DNA from: Parvularcula sp039818345 | GTDB taxonomy: Bacteria > Pseudomonadota > Alphaproteobacteria > Caulobacterales > Parvularculaceae | Reading direction: 5' to 3' | DNA: 64,000 bases | NCBI GenBank assembly: GCA_039818345.1 | Contig: JBCBUC010000020.1 | Coordinates: forward strand, 1 to 64,000 | Part shown: piece after piece, positions 35,836 to 44,694 of the stretch | Position numbering within the stretch: position 1 is the first letter of the stretch | How the letters are laid out: each line of letters starts with the position of its first letter | Program-made: the position numbers and the translations under genes | Notes under the pieces: generated by a model | What the model was told of the DNA's origin: nothing | Seen by the model: only the letters and a program-made list of their open reading frames with translations | Database searches by the model: none

Positions 35836-36960
35836 TCATCCGATGATGCCTCGGTCTTTATAGTCCTGATACGCCTCACCTTGACCGAGTTCTTGCAGAA
35901 GCGCTTCGGTGTCGGCGCCCGTGGCGGGAGGCGGCACGGGTGCATCGGCGACAGTTTCTGAATAGCGCGGCGCCGGCGCTGGCTGGACGAAGGACCCCAC
36001 GGTCGTGAAGGTCTCCCGTGCCACATTATGGGGGTGCTCAGGTGCCTCGCTGAGAGAAAGCACTGGCGCGAAACAGGCATCGGTGTGTTCCAACAACGCG
36101 CACCACGCATCCCGTGTTTTCGTTTTAAAGAGCGCCGCCAGCTTTTCTTTTAACGCAGGCCATTGTTCCTTGTTGAGCTGTTCGTCATAGGCCGGATCAT
36201 CAAGCCCCGCCCTTTCACGGAACTCAGCATAGAACTGAGGTTCAATCGGTCCGAGCGCGATGTGTTCACCGTCGCTGGTTTCATAGGTATCGTAGAAATG
36301 CGCACCGGTATCGAGCAGGTTCACGCCCCGCTCGTCGGTCCAAAAGCCTGAGTCTTTAAAGCCGTAAATCATGCTCGCCAAAAGAGCCGAGCCGTCAGTC
36401 ATCGCGCAATCGATTACCTGCCCCGCGGCGCCGTTCTTCACCGCAAGAAGAGCACTAACCATACCAAAGGCCAGCATCATCGCGCCGCCGCCGAAATCAC
36501 CGACGTAATTGCACGCTGGCGTTGGCTTCTCCCCCGCCCGGCCCGATGTATAGAGCGCGCCGGACAGCGCGATATAATTGATATCATGCCCCGCATAAGG
36601 AGCATAAGGACCAGTTTGCCCCCAGCCTGTCATGCGTCCGTAGACAATCTTAGGATTGACCTTGAGAAGCTCATCAGGCCCAAGGCCCAGCCGTTCCATA
36701 ACGCCTGGGCGAAAGCCTTCGATTAATCCATCGGCAGTCCGAACAAGGTCTTTGGCCAAAGCCACGCCTTCTGGGGACCGCGTATTGATAGTAATGGAAC
36801 GGCGTGACCGGAGGAGCGGATCGGTTGGCGCATTGAAGGCCCCGATACGCTCAATGCGGATAACCTCCGCACCATGATCAGCGAGCATCATGCCGCAAAA
36901 CGGGCCAGGCCCGATGCCAGCGAACTCAACGATACGAAGACCTTTGAGCGGACCCGCCAT
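35836..36960 (-). CDS. 2-methylacyl-CoA racemase (CaiB/BaiF, AMACR type)
   Basis: A 374-residue class III CoA-transferase-fold protein. The residues that act as acid and base in the mycobacterial 2-methylacyl-CoA racemase (His126, Asp156, Glu241) appear here one position earlier: His125 in YAGHDINYIAL, Asp155 in VGDFGGG and Glu240 in ALGPIEPQF. The racemase role is therefore preferred over CoA transfer. The enzyme equilibrates R and S 2-methyl-branched acyl-CoA so that beta-oxidation can continue. It lies between the SDR and P450 genes in the lipid operon. Confidence 0.88.
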   Translation of the reverse strand: MAGPLKGLRIVEFAGIGPGPFCGMMLADHGAEVIRIERIGAFNAPTDPLLRSRRSITINTRSPEGVALAKDLVRTADGLIEGFRPGVMERLGLGPDELLKVNPKIVYGRMTGWGQTGPYAPYAGHDINYIALSGALYTSGRAGEKPTPACNYVGDFGGGAMMLAFGMVSALLAVKNGAAGQVIDCAMTDGSALLASMIYGFKDSGFWTDERGVNLLDTGAHFYDTYETSDGEHIALGPIEPQFYAEFRERAGLDDPAYDEQLNKEQWPALKEKLAALFKTKTRDAWCALLEHTDACFAPVLSLSEAPEHPHNVARETFTTVGSFVQPAPAPRYSETVADAPVPPPATGADTEALLQELGQGEAYQDYKDRGIIG

Positions 36961-36975
36961 GCACGCCTCCTTTTC

Positions 36976-37755
36976 TTAGCGCGGTGTCATCCGGATCGCG
37001 CCGTCGAGGCGGATGTCCTCGCCGTTCATGTAAGGGTTACGGCAGAGCTCAAGCGCCAAGCGGGCGAACTCGTCGGGCTGACCCAAACGCGCCGGGTTTG
37101 GCACCGAGGCACAGAGCGCCTGATAGGCAGGTTCAGGCAATCCAGCGAGCAAAGGCGTATCAAAAATACCAGGCAAAATCGTGTTGACCCGGATCATTTC
37201 CCGCGCCAGGTCTCGCGCGATCGGCAACGTCATGCCAACAACGCCGGCCTTGGACGCAGAATAGCTCGCCTGGCCGATCTGACCGTCTTCAGCAGCCACG
37301 GACGCTGTGTTCACCACTGCGCCGCGCTCGCCGTCCACAGGATCAAGCGTCATCATTCCTGCTGCGGACTTGGCAATACAGCGGAAGGTCCCGACAAGAT
37401 TGATCTGAATGATAAAATCAAAGGACTCAGCGGGGAAATGCGCGATTTCTCCGGTCTTTTTATCACGGCTGGCGGTCTTGATAGCGTTACCGATGCCCGC
37501 ACAATTGATCAGGATACGCTCTTGGCCGATGGCTTCGCGTGCTTTCTCGAAACCTGCATCAACGCTTTCGTCCGACGTCACATTGACATGGCAAAAGACC
37601 CCGTCGAGTTCCTTGGCGAGCGCTTCGCCTTTTTCTTCATTGAGATCAAAGAGCGCCACCCGAACGCCTTGCTCTGCTAAACGCCGAGCGGTTGCAGCAC
37701 CAAGGCCTGAGGCGCCGCCAGTGATCACAGCCGAGAGGGATGAATTGAGTTCCAT
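36976..37755 (-). CDS. SDR, probably 3-hydroxyacyl-CoA dehydrogenase type 2
   Basis: A 259-residue short-chain dehydrogenase. It has the NAD motif TGGASGLG near residue 12, NCAGIGNA, catalytic Ser in VVNTASVAA and YSASK with Tyr and Lys. The sequence resembles the HSD10-like group (FDLNEEKGEALAKEL, RGAVVNTASVAAEDGQIGQASYSASKAG, NTILPGIFDTPLL), which oxidises 3-hydroxyacyl-CoA, including branched and steroid substrates. It follows the broken thiolase gene and precedes the racemase gene by 15 bases. Confidence 0.87.
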   Translation of the reverse strand: MELNSSLSAVITGGASGLGAATARRLAEQGVRVALFDLNEEKGEALAKELDGVFCHVNVTSDESVDAGFEKAREAIGQERILINCAGIGNAIKTASRDKKTGEIAHFPAESFDFIIQINLVGTFRCIAKSAAGMMTLDPVDGERGAVVNTASVAAEDGQIGQASYSASKAGVVGMTLPIARDLAREMIRVNTILPGIFDTPLLAGLPEPAYQALCASVPNPARLGQPDEFARLALELCRNPYMNGEDIRLDGAIRMTPR

Positions 37756-37785
37756 GGAACGTTTCCTACTGTCTACGGATTGTTT

Positions 37786-38008
37786 CTAAAGTCGCTCGAT
37801 GATCACCGCAGGCGCCATTCCGCCCGCCGCGCTGGATTGGCGTCCCCCAGATGATGTCGTCGATATCCGCCGCATCAAGATCATGACGTTCTTGAATGGC
37901 GGGGAGAACGGCGGCGCCAAGGCGCTGGAGGTGGGCAAGAGAGCCCTTATCCACCTCACCAATACCGCGAGGGGTGCGGCAGGCATCAACAATCAGCGCT
38001 TCAGCCAT
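37786..38008 (-). pseudogene. Acetyl-CoA acyltransferase (thiolase) remnant with large internal deletion
   Basis: The start codon at 38008 has a good ribosome binding site (AAGGACGTAAGG), and the first 60 or so codons read as a thiolase N terminus (MAEALIVDACRTPRGIG, AAVLPAIQERHDLDAADIDDIIWGT). The next bases, in another frame, encode GGMAPAVIIERL and a stop, which is a thiolase C terminus. About 320 codons are missing, including the active-site Cys, and the two ends are out of frame. Translation in the first frame would add an unrelated tail and stop near 37766. It sits where a functional thiolase is expected in the operon, so that step must be supplied elsewhere. Confidence 0.85.
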
Positions 38009-38020
38009 GGCCTTACGTCC

Positions 38021-38806
38021 TTATTTGTTTTTCCAGTCAGGCTGGCGCTTGGCAACAAAGGCCTGAACACCCTCTTTGAAATCTTCGGTCTGCATCAGTT
38101 CCATGAAGACCTTGCCGGTGCCCTCAAGCGACTGAGAGAGAGGCTCCATCGCCTCATAGTCGTTCAGCACACGTTTGCTGGCACGAACCGAAGAAGGCGA
38201 CACGGCAAGGATTTCGTCAGCCAACGCGCGCGCCGCTTCCATCACGCCTGAGCCCTCTTTCTCCGAGATCCGGTTGACGATACCGAGGGCTTTCGCCTCA
38301 TCAGGCAGCACGTGACGACCGGTGAGGATCATCTCCATGGCCATCTTGCGGCCAATGTTCCGTGTCAGGCGCTGCACACCGCTCGCCGCAGCAAAGAGAC
38401 CAACCTTCACTTCAGGAAGAGCAAATTTCGCGTTGGGCGCGGCAACGATGAGGTCCGTGGAGAGAGCGATTTCCATACCGCCGCCCATCGCGACGCCGTT
38501 GACCGCGGCGATGATCGGCTTTTCACGATCAAAGCGAGACGTTAGCCCGGCAAAGCCGCTCGGCGGTGAGCTGATGTCGCCGCCCGTTGCCGTCGCTTTG
38601 AGGTCATTACCGCTACAGAAAGCCTTGTCACCCTCGCCCGTGACGATTGCCACCCAAAGGTCCTGATCCGCTTCATAAGCGTCCCAAATCTCATGCAGCT
38701 CCCGATGCGCCGGACCGTGCAAGGCGTTGTAATTCTCCGGCCGGTTCAGCGTGACAATGAGGAGGTGGCCCTCCTTTTCAACTTTCACAAATTCGTAGTC
38801 GCCCAT
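38021..38806 (-). CDS. Enoyl-CoA hydratase/isomerase family protein
   Basis: A 261-residue crotonase. The CoA-binding and oxyanion segments are FCSGNDLK and AAVNGVAMGGGMEIALSTDL. Both glutamates used by hydratases appear to be present (GGGMEIA and FALPEVKVG), so addition of water to 2-enoyl-CoA is likely. It is second in the operon after acyl-CoA dehydrogenase, consistent with beta-oxidation order. The exact chain specificity is not visible. Confidence 0.88.
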   Translation of the reverse strand: MGDYEFVKVEKEGHLLIVTLNRPENYNALHGPAHRELHEIWDAYEADQDLWVAIVTGEGDKAFCSGNDLKATATGGDISSPPSGFAGLTSRFDREKPIIAAVNGVAMGGGMEIALSTDLIVAAPNAKFALPEVKVGLFAAASGVQRLTRNIGRKMAMEMILTGRHVLPDEAKALGIVNRISEKEGSGVMEAARALADEILAVSPSSVRASKRVLNDYEAMEPLSQSLEGTGKVFMELMQTEDFKEGVQAFVAKRQPDWKNK

Positions 38807-38835
38807 GGGATGTCTCCTTTTGGGGTGCGAAAAAC

Positions 38836-39999
38836 CTAGAGGGAGCGCGCGATCAGCAGACGCATAATTTCGCTGGAGCCGCCAAAGATCCGTGTCACCC
38901 GTGCATCGCGGTACATTTTCGCGATCGGATACTCATTGATGTAGCCCGCGCCGCCGTGAAACTGGAGACACTGATCGACACAGCGCCCTTGCAATTCGGT
39001 GATCCAAAGCTTCGCAATGGCCGCTGTGGTCGTATCGCAACCGCCCTCCAGCACCCGCTTGATGCAGTCATTCAAAAACACTCGGCAGATTGTCGCCTCG
39101 GCCTTGAGATCAGCGAGCTTGAACTGGGTGTTTTGGAAATCGAGAACGCGCCGACCAAAGGCTTTGCGGTCGCTTGTGTAGGCCACGGTTTCGTTGAGAG
39201 CCTGCTCAATCATCAGCATCGATTGGACAGCAATGATCACCCGCTCACCGGGCAGCTCCCCCATCAATTGATAAAAACCGCGACCCTCATCACCGCCGAG
39301 AAGATTGTCCGCGGGCACAAAGACATTGTCGAAGAAAAGCTCGGACGTGTCCTGCGCCGATTGCCCGATCTTATCGAGGTTCTTACCGCGACTGAAACCC
39401 TCTGCATCCTCCGTCTCGAGAACAAGAAGGGAGGTACCAGCAGCGCCCTGTTCTGGGTCGGTCTTACAAACAACGACAATGAGGTTGGCGATCTGACCGT
39501 TGGATATCCAGGTCTTGGAGCCATTGATCCGGTAGCCATTGCCATCTTTTTTGGCCGTGGTCCGGATTGCTTGGAGATCTGACCCGGCATCGGGTTCGCT
39601 CATGGCGATGGCGGAGATAAACTCGCCGCTCGTCAGCTTAGGAATCCAGCGGCGCTTCTGCTCATCCGTACCATGATTAATGATGTAAGGCATGATGATG
39701 GTGTTGTGGAGGCTCGCAGCAAATCCGCCGACGCTCTGATGGTGCTGCTGCTCCACGACCACGACATCGTGGCGGAAATCGCCACCATGGCCGCCATACT
39801 CCGCGGGCGCTGAGACACCTAAAAGACCTGCCTCGCCCGCCTCACGCCAAAACGCAGGCTCAACTTTGCCGTCATTCTCCCATTGCTCGACCCGCTCACG
39901 CGGAGCGTGGCGCGCAAAGAACTTGCCCGCCGCGTCCGAGAACATTTCGATTTCGGGATCGGTCATAAAATCGGGACGCGGAACATCAATGACGGACAT
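38836..39999 (-). CDS. Acyl-CoA dehydrogenase
   Basis: A 387-residue flavoprotein dehydrogenase. Features are the AMSEPDAGSDLQAI flavin-contact motif, GSKTWISNGQ, and the C-terminal LQFHGGAGYINEYPIAKMYRDARVTRIFGGSSEIMR. The residue that is catalytic Glu in medium-chain enzymes is Gly here (IFGGSSE), so the base is expected at the alternative position used by isovaleryl- and long-chain types. The start has GGAG seven bases upstream. It is first in the lipid operon; the AT-rich operator lies 92 bases before its start. Confidence 0.92.
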   Translation of the reverse strand: MSVIDVPRPDFMTDPEIEMFSDAAGKFFARHAPRERVEQWENDGKVEPAFWREAGEAGLLGVSAPAEYGGHGGDFRHDVVVVEQQHHQSVGGFAASLHNTIIMPYIINHGTDEQKRRWIPKLTSGEFISAIAMSEPDAGSDLQAIRTTAKKDGNGYRINGSKTWISNGQIANLIVVVCKTDPEQGAAGTSLLVLETEDAEGFSRGKNLDKIGQSAQDTSELFFDNVFVPADNLLGGDEGRGFYQLMGELPGERVIIAVQSMLMIEQALNETVAYTSDRKAFGRRVLDFQNTQFKLADLKAEATICRVFLNDCIKRVLEGGCDTTTAAIAKLWITELQGRCVDQCLQFHGGAGYINEYPIAKMYRDARVTRIFGGSSEIMRLLIARSL

Positions 40000-40090
40000 G
40001 GTCGTTCTCCAAATCGCTCGTCGGGGGCAGCATAAGAGCTGCGTGAAATCCGGCCGGAGTTGGCGCGGAGGGGTCGCGCGTCTCCAGCTC

Positions 40091-40111
40091 ATAAATTAAT
40101 TGCTTAATTAG
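40091..40111. promoter_or_regulatory. AT-rich operator-like site before the acyl-CoA dehydrogenase operon
   Basis: On the minus strand the site reads CTAATTAAGCAATTAAT. It agrees at 13 of 17 positions with TTAATTAATCAGTTAAA upstream of the TetR gene at 33802. It lies between the divergent acyl-CoA dehydrogenase and GMC oxidoreductase genes, so it could govern both. Confidence 0.5.
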
Positions 40112-40265
40112 TATCGCCCGCAGAGAGCCCCGTCAACGCTCGGTTTGCAGAGTGCAGTGCAGCAAAGTGGCGAGACCCAAAACATCAGTCACGAAGCCTC
40201 GACAGAGGTGCCAAGTTGCGCATTTACTGGCATGAGAGAGTTGTCTGGGAGAATTGAGAGCAGCC

Positions 40266-41882
40266 ATGGCGACGACCCCACCACCCTCAAACGAGACGTT
40301 CGATTATATTATCGCGGGCGGTGGTTCCGCCGGTGCGGTGCTCGCCAATCGACTAAGTGAAGACCCGTCGGTTCGCGTCTGCTTGTTAGAAGCTGGGCCA
40401 AAGGACAGCAGCCCGCTGATCAAAATGCCCTCGGGATTGGCTTTTATGCCGCAACTGGCACCGAAGCTGAACTGGAGCTTTGACACCGTCCCGCAGAAGC
40501 ACATGAACGGTCGGGTGTGCTATCAACCACGTGGTCGGACATTGGGCGGATCAAGTTCGATCAATGGCATGATCTATATCCGCGGCTCACGCCAAGACTA
40601 TGACCGTTGGGCGGCGGCGGGATGCACCGGCTGGTCCTATGATGATGTTCTGCCTTACTTCATCAAGTCCGAGGATAATGTGAGGGGTTCGGATAATTAT
40701 CACGGCGAAGGTGGCCGATTGTCTGTGTCAGACATGCGTTACTGCAGCAGTGCTGGTCACGCATTCTTGGAGGCAACGCGAGAGCTTCAGATGCCGCAGA
40801 ACCCCGATTTCAACGGTGAAAAACAGGACGGTTTTGGCACCTACCAATTAACTCAGCGCAACGGCCAACGGTGCTCCACGAGCTTCGCCTTTCTGCACGA
40901 TATCCTGGATCGCCCTAATTTAACGGTCATGACCGATGCGCTGACCGAGAAGGTCCTCTTTACCGAGAAGAAAGCGACTGGCGTGGCGGTCAAGCATCAG
41001 CGCTCGCATCGAACGCTCCGCGCCGAGCGCGAAGTGATCTTGTCGAGCGGCGTTTTTGGCTCAGCACAAATCCTTCAACTCTCGGGCATTGGCCCGGGAC
41101 AGCATCTTCAAAGTCTCGGTATCGAGGTGCTCGTCAATTCTGCTCAAGTGGGCGAAAACCTGCAAGATCACCTTGACTGGACGGGCATCTACGGCACCAC
41201 GGCGCGGGACACGTTTGGTCTTCATTGGCCGTTCTTAGCATCGTTCCTTTCCTCATTATCCCAATACCGATCAAAACGAGAAGGTATCCTCACCACCAAT
41301 TTCGCTGAAGTCGGCGGTTTCATCAGGACCAACCCTGAGGAAGAAGAAACCGATATCCAACTCCACTTTGTCAACACCATTGTCGACGACCACGGACGAA
41401 AAAAGCATTTCGGGCTCGGCGTCTCTTGCCACGCTTGTCTTCTTCGGCCGTTGAGCCGCGGCACGGTGCGCCTGTCGTCTCCGGACCCGACCCAGGCACC
41501 ACTGATCGATCCTAATTTTCTAGCGGAGGAGGACGATCTCATCCGCCTTCGCAAAGCCGCTCGGATCAGCCAACGGATCATGGCGACACCAGCCATGGCA
41601 AGCCTGATCACCAAGCAGCTCTATATCCAAGATGATGCGAGCGACGCAGAAATCGAGGACGATATCCGCAACCGTTCGGATACGATCTATCACCCGGTCG
41701 GGACCTGCCGCATGGGGAGCGACGCGGATGCCGTGCTCGACCCCCAACTCCGTGTGCGGGGGGTTGAGGGCCTCCGAGTGGTGGACGCCTCGATCATGCC
41801 GACCCTCGTTTCCGGGAACACCAATGCCCCCACGATCATGATCGCTGAAAAGGCTGCTGACTTCATCAAAGAAGCAGCTTAG
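40266..41882 (+). CDS. GMC family FAD-dependent alcohol oxidoreductase
   Basis: A 538-residue glucose-methanol-choline family protein. It begins with the FAD-binding DYIIAGGGSAGAVLANRL and has the GMC signature GRTLGGSSSINGMIYIRG. The active-site His and Asn are in TIYHPVGTCRMG and SGNTNAPTIMIAEKAADF. Such enzymes oxidise alcohols such as choline, alkanols or terpenols to aldehydes. Placed divergently from the lipid operon with a shared control region, it may oxidise an alcohol intermediate of the same substrate. The ATG at 40266 is preferred over an upstream TTG at 40254. Confidence 0.9.
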   Translation: MATTPPPSNETFDYIIAGGGSAGAVLANRLSEDPSVRVCLLEAGPKDSSPLIKMPSGLAFMPQLAPKLNWSFDTVPQKHMNGRVCYQPRGRTLGGSSSINGMIYIRGSRQDYDRWAAAGCTGWSYDDVLPYFIKSEDNVRGSDNYHGEGGRLSVSDMRYCSSAGHAFLEATRELQMPQNPDFNGEKQDGFGTYQLTQRNGQRCSTSFAFLHDILDRPNLTVMTDALTEKVLFTEKKATGVAVKHQRSHRTLRAEREVILSSGVFGSAQILQLSGIGPGQHLQSLGIEVLVNSAQVGENLQDHLDWTGIYGTTARDTFGLHWPFLASFLSSLSQYRSKREGILTTNFAEVGGFIRTNPEEEETDIQLHFVNTIVDDHGRKKHFGLGVSCHACLLRPLSRGTVRLSSPDPTQAPLIDPNFLAEEDDLIRLRKAARISQRIMATPAMASLITKQLYIQDDASDAEIEDDIRNRSDTIYHPVGTCRMGSDADAVLDPQLRVRGVEGLRVVDASIMPTLVSGNTNAPTIMIAEKAADFIKEAA

Positions 41883-41917
41883 CCCTTCACCTGCATCATT
41901 ATGCAGGAGGGCAGCAC

Positions 41918-42883
41918 GTGTTGAGCCGTTTCAAGGTCTTGATCTGGGCTTTGGTCAGCCTCGCTGTTGCCGGGTGCGGCACCACCTCTCCGTCTTCAGA
42001 GGGCGTTGAGGCCTACCGTCAAGCCGAGTGGATAGCCGCGGCGGAAGAACTCTCCCCACTGGCAAAACGGGGAGACGCCTTAGCTCAGTTCTACCTTGCG
42101 ATGATGTCGCTTCGCGGCGTGCTGCAACCCTCATTGAGCGAAGAGGACACCCGTGCCTATCTCACGTCCTCAGCAAGCGGAGGGCATGATGGCGCCTTAG
42201 GGTTGATGGTTTGGCTATCGGCCGACCCAAAAGAACGACGCAGGTGGCTGGACGTCCATCATGTCTATGAAGCACAGCGTAGAGATAATCCATCAAACCA
42301 GAGCCTCGTTCATTGGGAAAGCGATCAAAGCGCCGTTGACCGTGACCTCATGGAGGTGATGGATGAAATCGCTGGCGGCCCGATACCGCTTTCGGCGGCA
42401 ACGGAATTCTTTCCGATAATAACACCGGATAGGGAAAGATGGCTGCTACAAGCATCGATGCCCTTGAATGACGTCGACTCTCTTGTCGTTGATCAAAGAC
42501 TGGCACGCCGCGGGAACAAAGAGGCACAAACGCGCCTCGCGCTACGCTATCAATCGGGCCAAGGCGTGGACAAGGACGACGACCGCTCCATCACGCTATT
42601 GCATGCCGCCGGCACAGACACGCCGGGGCAAAACGGCTGTTTTGATCAAGTTGACGTGCACAGATCGCCAGGGTCTGCTCAATGCGACGGGCAAAGATCA
42701 ACAATTCCGGGAATTCCTCGCGCGCAATGGGAGCTGTGCCAAGCCTATGCCTTTGGCAGGCGAACCGAACAGAACGAAGACAAAGCCGAACACTGGTGTA
42801 ACCGAGCAATGGCCGATGCGCGCTATCGAACGCGTGCGCGGGATGTGCTCATCGAGATGGCCCCGCCGCCACCTTCCGAATGA
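41918..42883 (+). CDS. Sel1-repeat lipoprotein of unknown function
   Basis: A 321-residue protein from a GTG with AGGAGGG six bases upstream. It has a lipoprotein signal (FKVLIWALVSLAVAGC, Cys at residue 20). The mature part holds Sel1/TPR-like helices: AYRQAEWIAAAEELSPLAKRGDALAQFYLAMMSLRG, then DQRLARRGNKEAQTRLALRYQSGQGVDKDDDRS, and CQAYAFGRRTEQNEDKAEHWC. It is probably an outer-membrane-anchored scaffold. It starts 35 bases after the GMC gene and overlaps the convergent TetR gene by 35 bases. No functional link to either is evident. Confidence 0.75.
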   Translation: MLSRFKVLIWALVSLAVAGCGTTSPSSEGVEAYRQAEWIAAAEELSPLAKRGDALAQFYLAMMSLRGVLQPSLSEEDTRAYLTSSASGGHDGALGLMVWLSADPKERRRWLDVHHVYEAQRRDNPSNQSLVHWESDQSAVDRDLMEVMDEIAGGPIPLSAATEFFPIITPDRERWLLQASMPLNDVDSLVVDQRLARRGNKEAQTRLALRYQSGQGVDKDDDRSITLLHAAGTDTPGQNGCFDQVDVHRSPGSAQCDGQRSTIPGIPRAQWELCQAYAFGRRTEQNEDKAEHWCNRAMADARYRTRARDVLIEMAPPPPSE

Positions 42884-43457
42884 AGCCGCTAAGCTGTTCC
42901 GTGAACACAGCATCGAGAGCTTCATACCGGTCATCACCGAAAATCCCGCGCAATGTTGGTTCAGAGACGGCGTAATAATTGATCGCACCAAGAAGTTGAT
43001 AGACGGCAGCCAGCGCCTCAGCATCAGACGCATCCCTCCACGCTTTGAGGGCGCTGACCATCTCCACCAGATCTTCGAGAAAATCCTTGAGGTACCAGAC
43101 GCCTGCCGAACCAGCCCGGCGTTTGTTATCCAACAGCTCGCGCATCAATAGACGCGAGCGCATGGTGTCTTGCGGGCTCCTGCTGACCATCGCCAACAGA
43201 TAGACGCGAAGTTGATCTTCTGGCTCCGTCTCCGTGGCCAGAACGTCAGCCCTCACCACTTTAAAGCGCTGCGAGATGTTTTCGAGCACCTCACCATAGA
43301 GCTTTTCCTTGGTCGAGAAGTGGTGGAGGAGCGCCTGTTTCGTCAGGCCAACCTCACCCGCGATGTTGGCGATGCTGACACCGTAAAATCCCCGTTCAGC
43401 GAACAGCGTCTTCGCTGCGTCGAGCATCTGATCACGCGTGGTTTGCGCCATCGCCAC
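42849..43457 (-). CDS. TetR family transcriptional regulator of the Rieske oxygenase
   Basis: A 202-residue TetR with the helix-turn-helix at about residues 8-52 (RDQMLDAAKTLFAERGFYGVSIANIAGEVGLTKQALLHHFSTKEKLY). It is divergent from a Rieske oxygenase gene, and the 98-base gap contains two copies of an 18-base near-palindrome that fit a TetR operator. Repression of itself and of the oxygenase is the simple model. An ATG two codons downstream (43451) is an equally good start. Confidence 0.88.
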   Translation of the reverse strand: MAMAQTTRDQMLDAAKTLFAERGFYGVSIANIAGEVGLTKQALLHHFSTKEKLYGEVLENISQRFKVVRADVLATETEPEDQLRVYLLAMVSRSPQDTMRSRLLMRELLDNKRRAGSAGVWYLKDFLEDLVEMVSALKAWRDASDAEALAAVYQLLGAINYYAVSEPTLRGIFGDDRYEALDAVFTEQLSGFIRKVAAGPSR

Positions 43458-43484
43458 TGTCCTTTGTTACGGGCTGCTCTTGAC

Positions 43485-43525
43485 ACTTACCGACCGGTAA
43501 GTCCACAACTTACCGGTCGGTAGGT
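43485..43525. promoter_or_regulatory. Twin TetR-type operators
   Basis: ACTTACCGACCGGTAAGT (43485-43502) and ACTTACCGGTCGGTAGGT (43508-43525). The second is the reverse complement of the first except for one base, and each is itself nearly palindromic. TTGACA at 43480-43485 could be the -35 box of the oxygenase gene, overlapped by the first operator. Confidence 0.75.
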
Positions 43526-43555
43526 TCATAATATCAAAGCAGGAGGTTCAAACCG

Positions 43556-44683
43556 ATGGAACGTGAGACAGAACTTGAACTGATCGATGAGCTTTTGGGT
43601 TTGAAGGCTCAGTGTTCACCGTTCTTGGACGAGCGCACCGCGCAGAATGCTGTTAGCCATTACACCAGCCAAGAGCGCTTTGACCGGGAACGGCGCGCCA
43701 TCTTTCAAACCATGCCCCACGCGGTGGCCCATGTCAGTGAGCTGAAAAACCCAGGCGACTTCATGCGCTGCGAAGCAGCGGGCATCCCTCTCCTGCTGAC
43801 CCGGACGGCGAATGGGGAGACACGCGCTTTTATCAATGCCTGCCGTCACCGCGGTACACGGTTGGTCGATGATGATAGAGGTTGTAAACGGCGCTTTTCC
43901 TGTCCCTATCACGCATGGACCTATGCCAACACGGGCGAGCTTTTGGCGGCACCGCATTTTGACTCGGGGTTTCCTGATCAAGAAAAGTCAAATCTCGGTC
44001 TTATTGAGCTCGACTGCGCGGAACGCTTCGGGCTCGTGTGGGTCATGCCGACACCAGAAACAAAGCTTGATGTCGATACACTCTTTGCGCCGCTTGCGGA
44101 GGAACTCTCCGCACTTGGCATGGCCGATTTAACCGTCGCGGCAGAGACGACAGAAACGCGTTGGGCCAATTGGAAGATTTTGGTCGAAGGCGGGATCGAA
44201 GCCTACCATTTCAAGGTCGCACACCGCTCAACAATCGGCCCCTTTTTTGAGGATAACCTGTCGAGCTATCGTTCCTATGGCCCGCATATGAGGGCCGTTC
44301 TTCCGCGGGTGAGCCTTGCCAAACTCGACCTATCCACCAGGGACGATTGGCGCCTACGCGACCATGCGAACATTCTTTATACGCTTTTTCCAAGCTCGCA
44401 ACTTCTCGTACAGCAAGATCATGTCGTGTGGATTCGATCAAACCCGAAGGGCCCAGGCGCCACGGAACTTCGCATGACGACGCTGGGACCGCCTAACGGT
44501 GATACGGAACACTGGCACCGCAACCATCAGATCACGACACAGACCTTGGATGAAGACTTCGTGATCGGAGAGAGCATCCAAGCCACGGCATCATCGGGCG
44601 CAAACGACCATATGCTCTTTGGTCGGTTCGAGGGCGCACTCACCGAGTTCAACAACACGGTCGAGATATATCTCAAAGGATGA
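43556..44683 (+). CDS. Rieske non-haem iron aromatic-ring-type oxygenase, alpha subunit
   Basis: A 375-residue oxygenase subunit. The Rieske 2Fe-2S ligands are Cys96 and His98 (NACRHRGT), Cys116 and His119 (FSCPYHAWTY). The catalytic iron domain has the histidine pair in GIEAYHFKVAHRS. It hydroxylates or demethylates an unknown substrate using electrons from a reductase that is not adjacent. AGGAGG precedes the start. Control by the divergent TetR is likely. The 3' end converges on the TonB receptor gene across a 9-bp hairpin. Confidence 0.9.
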   Translation: MERETELELIDELLGLKAQCSPFLDERTAQNAVSHYTSQERFDRERRAIFQTMPHAVAHVSELKNPGDFMRCEAAGIPLLLTRTANGETRAFINACRHRGTRLVDDDRGCKRRFSCPYHAWTYANTGELLAAPHFDSGFPDQEKSNLGLIELDCAERFGLVWVMPTPETKLDVDTLFAPLAEELSALGMADLTVAAETTETRWANWKILVEGGIEAYHFKVAHRSTIGPFFEDNLSSYRSYGPHMRAVLPRVSLAKLDLSTRDDWRLRDHANILYTLFPSSQLLVQQDHVVWIRSNPKGPGATELRMTTLGPPNGDTEHWHRNHQITTQTLDEDFVIGESIQATASSGANDHMLFGRFEGALTEFNNTVEIYLKG

Positions 44684-44694
44684 GATGAGGGGGC

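Noticed and set aside
36874..37680. 268-codon open frame opposite the racemase and SDR genes
   Set aside because: Spans two recognised genes on the other strand and has no domain.
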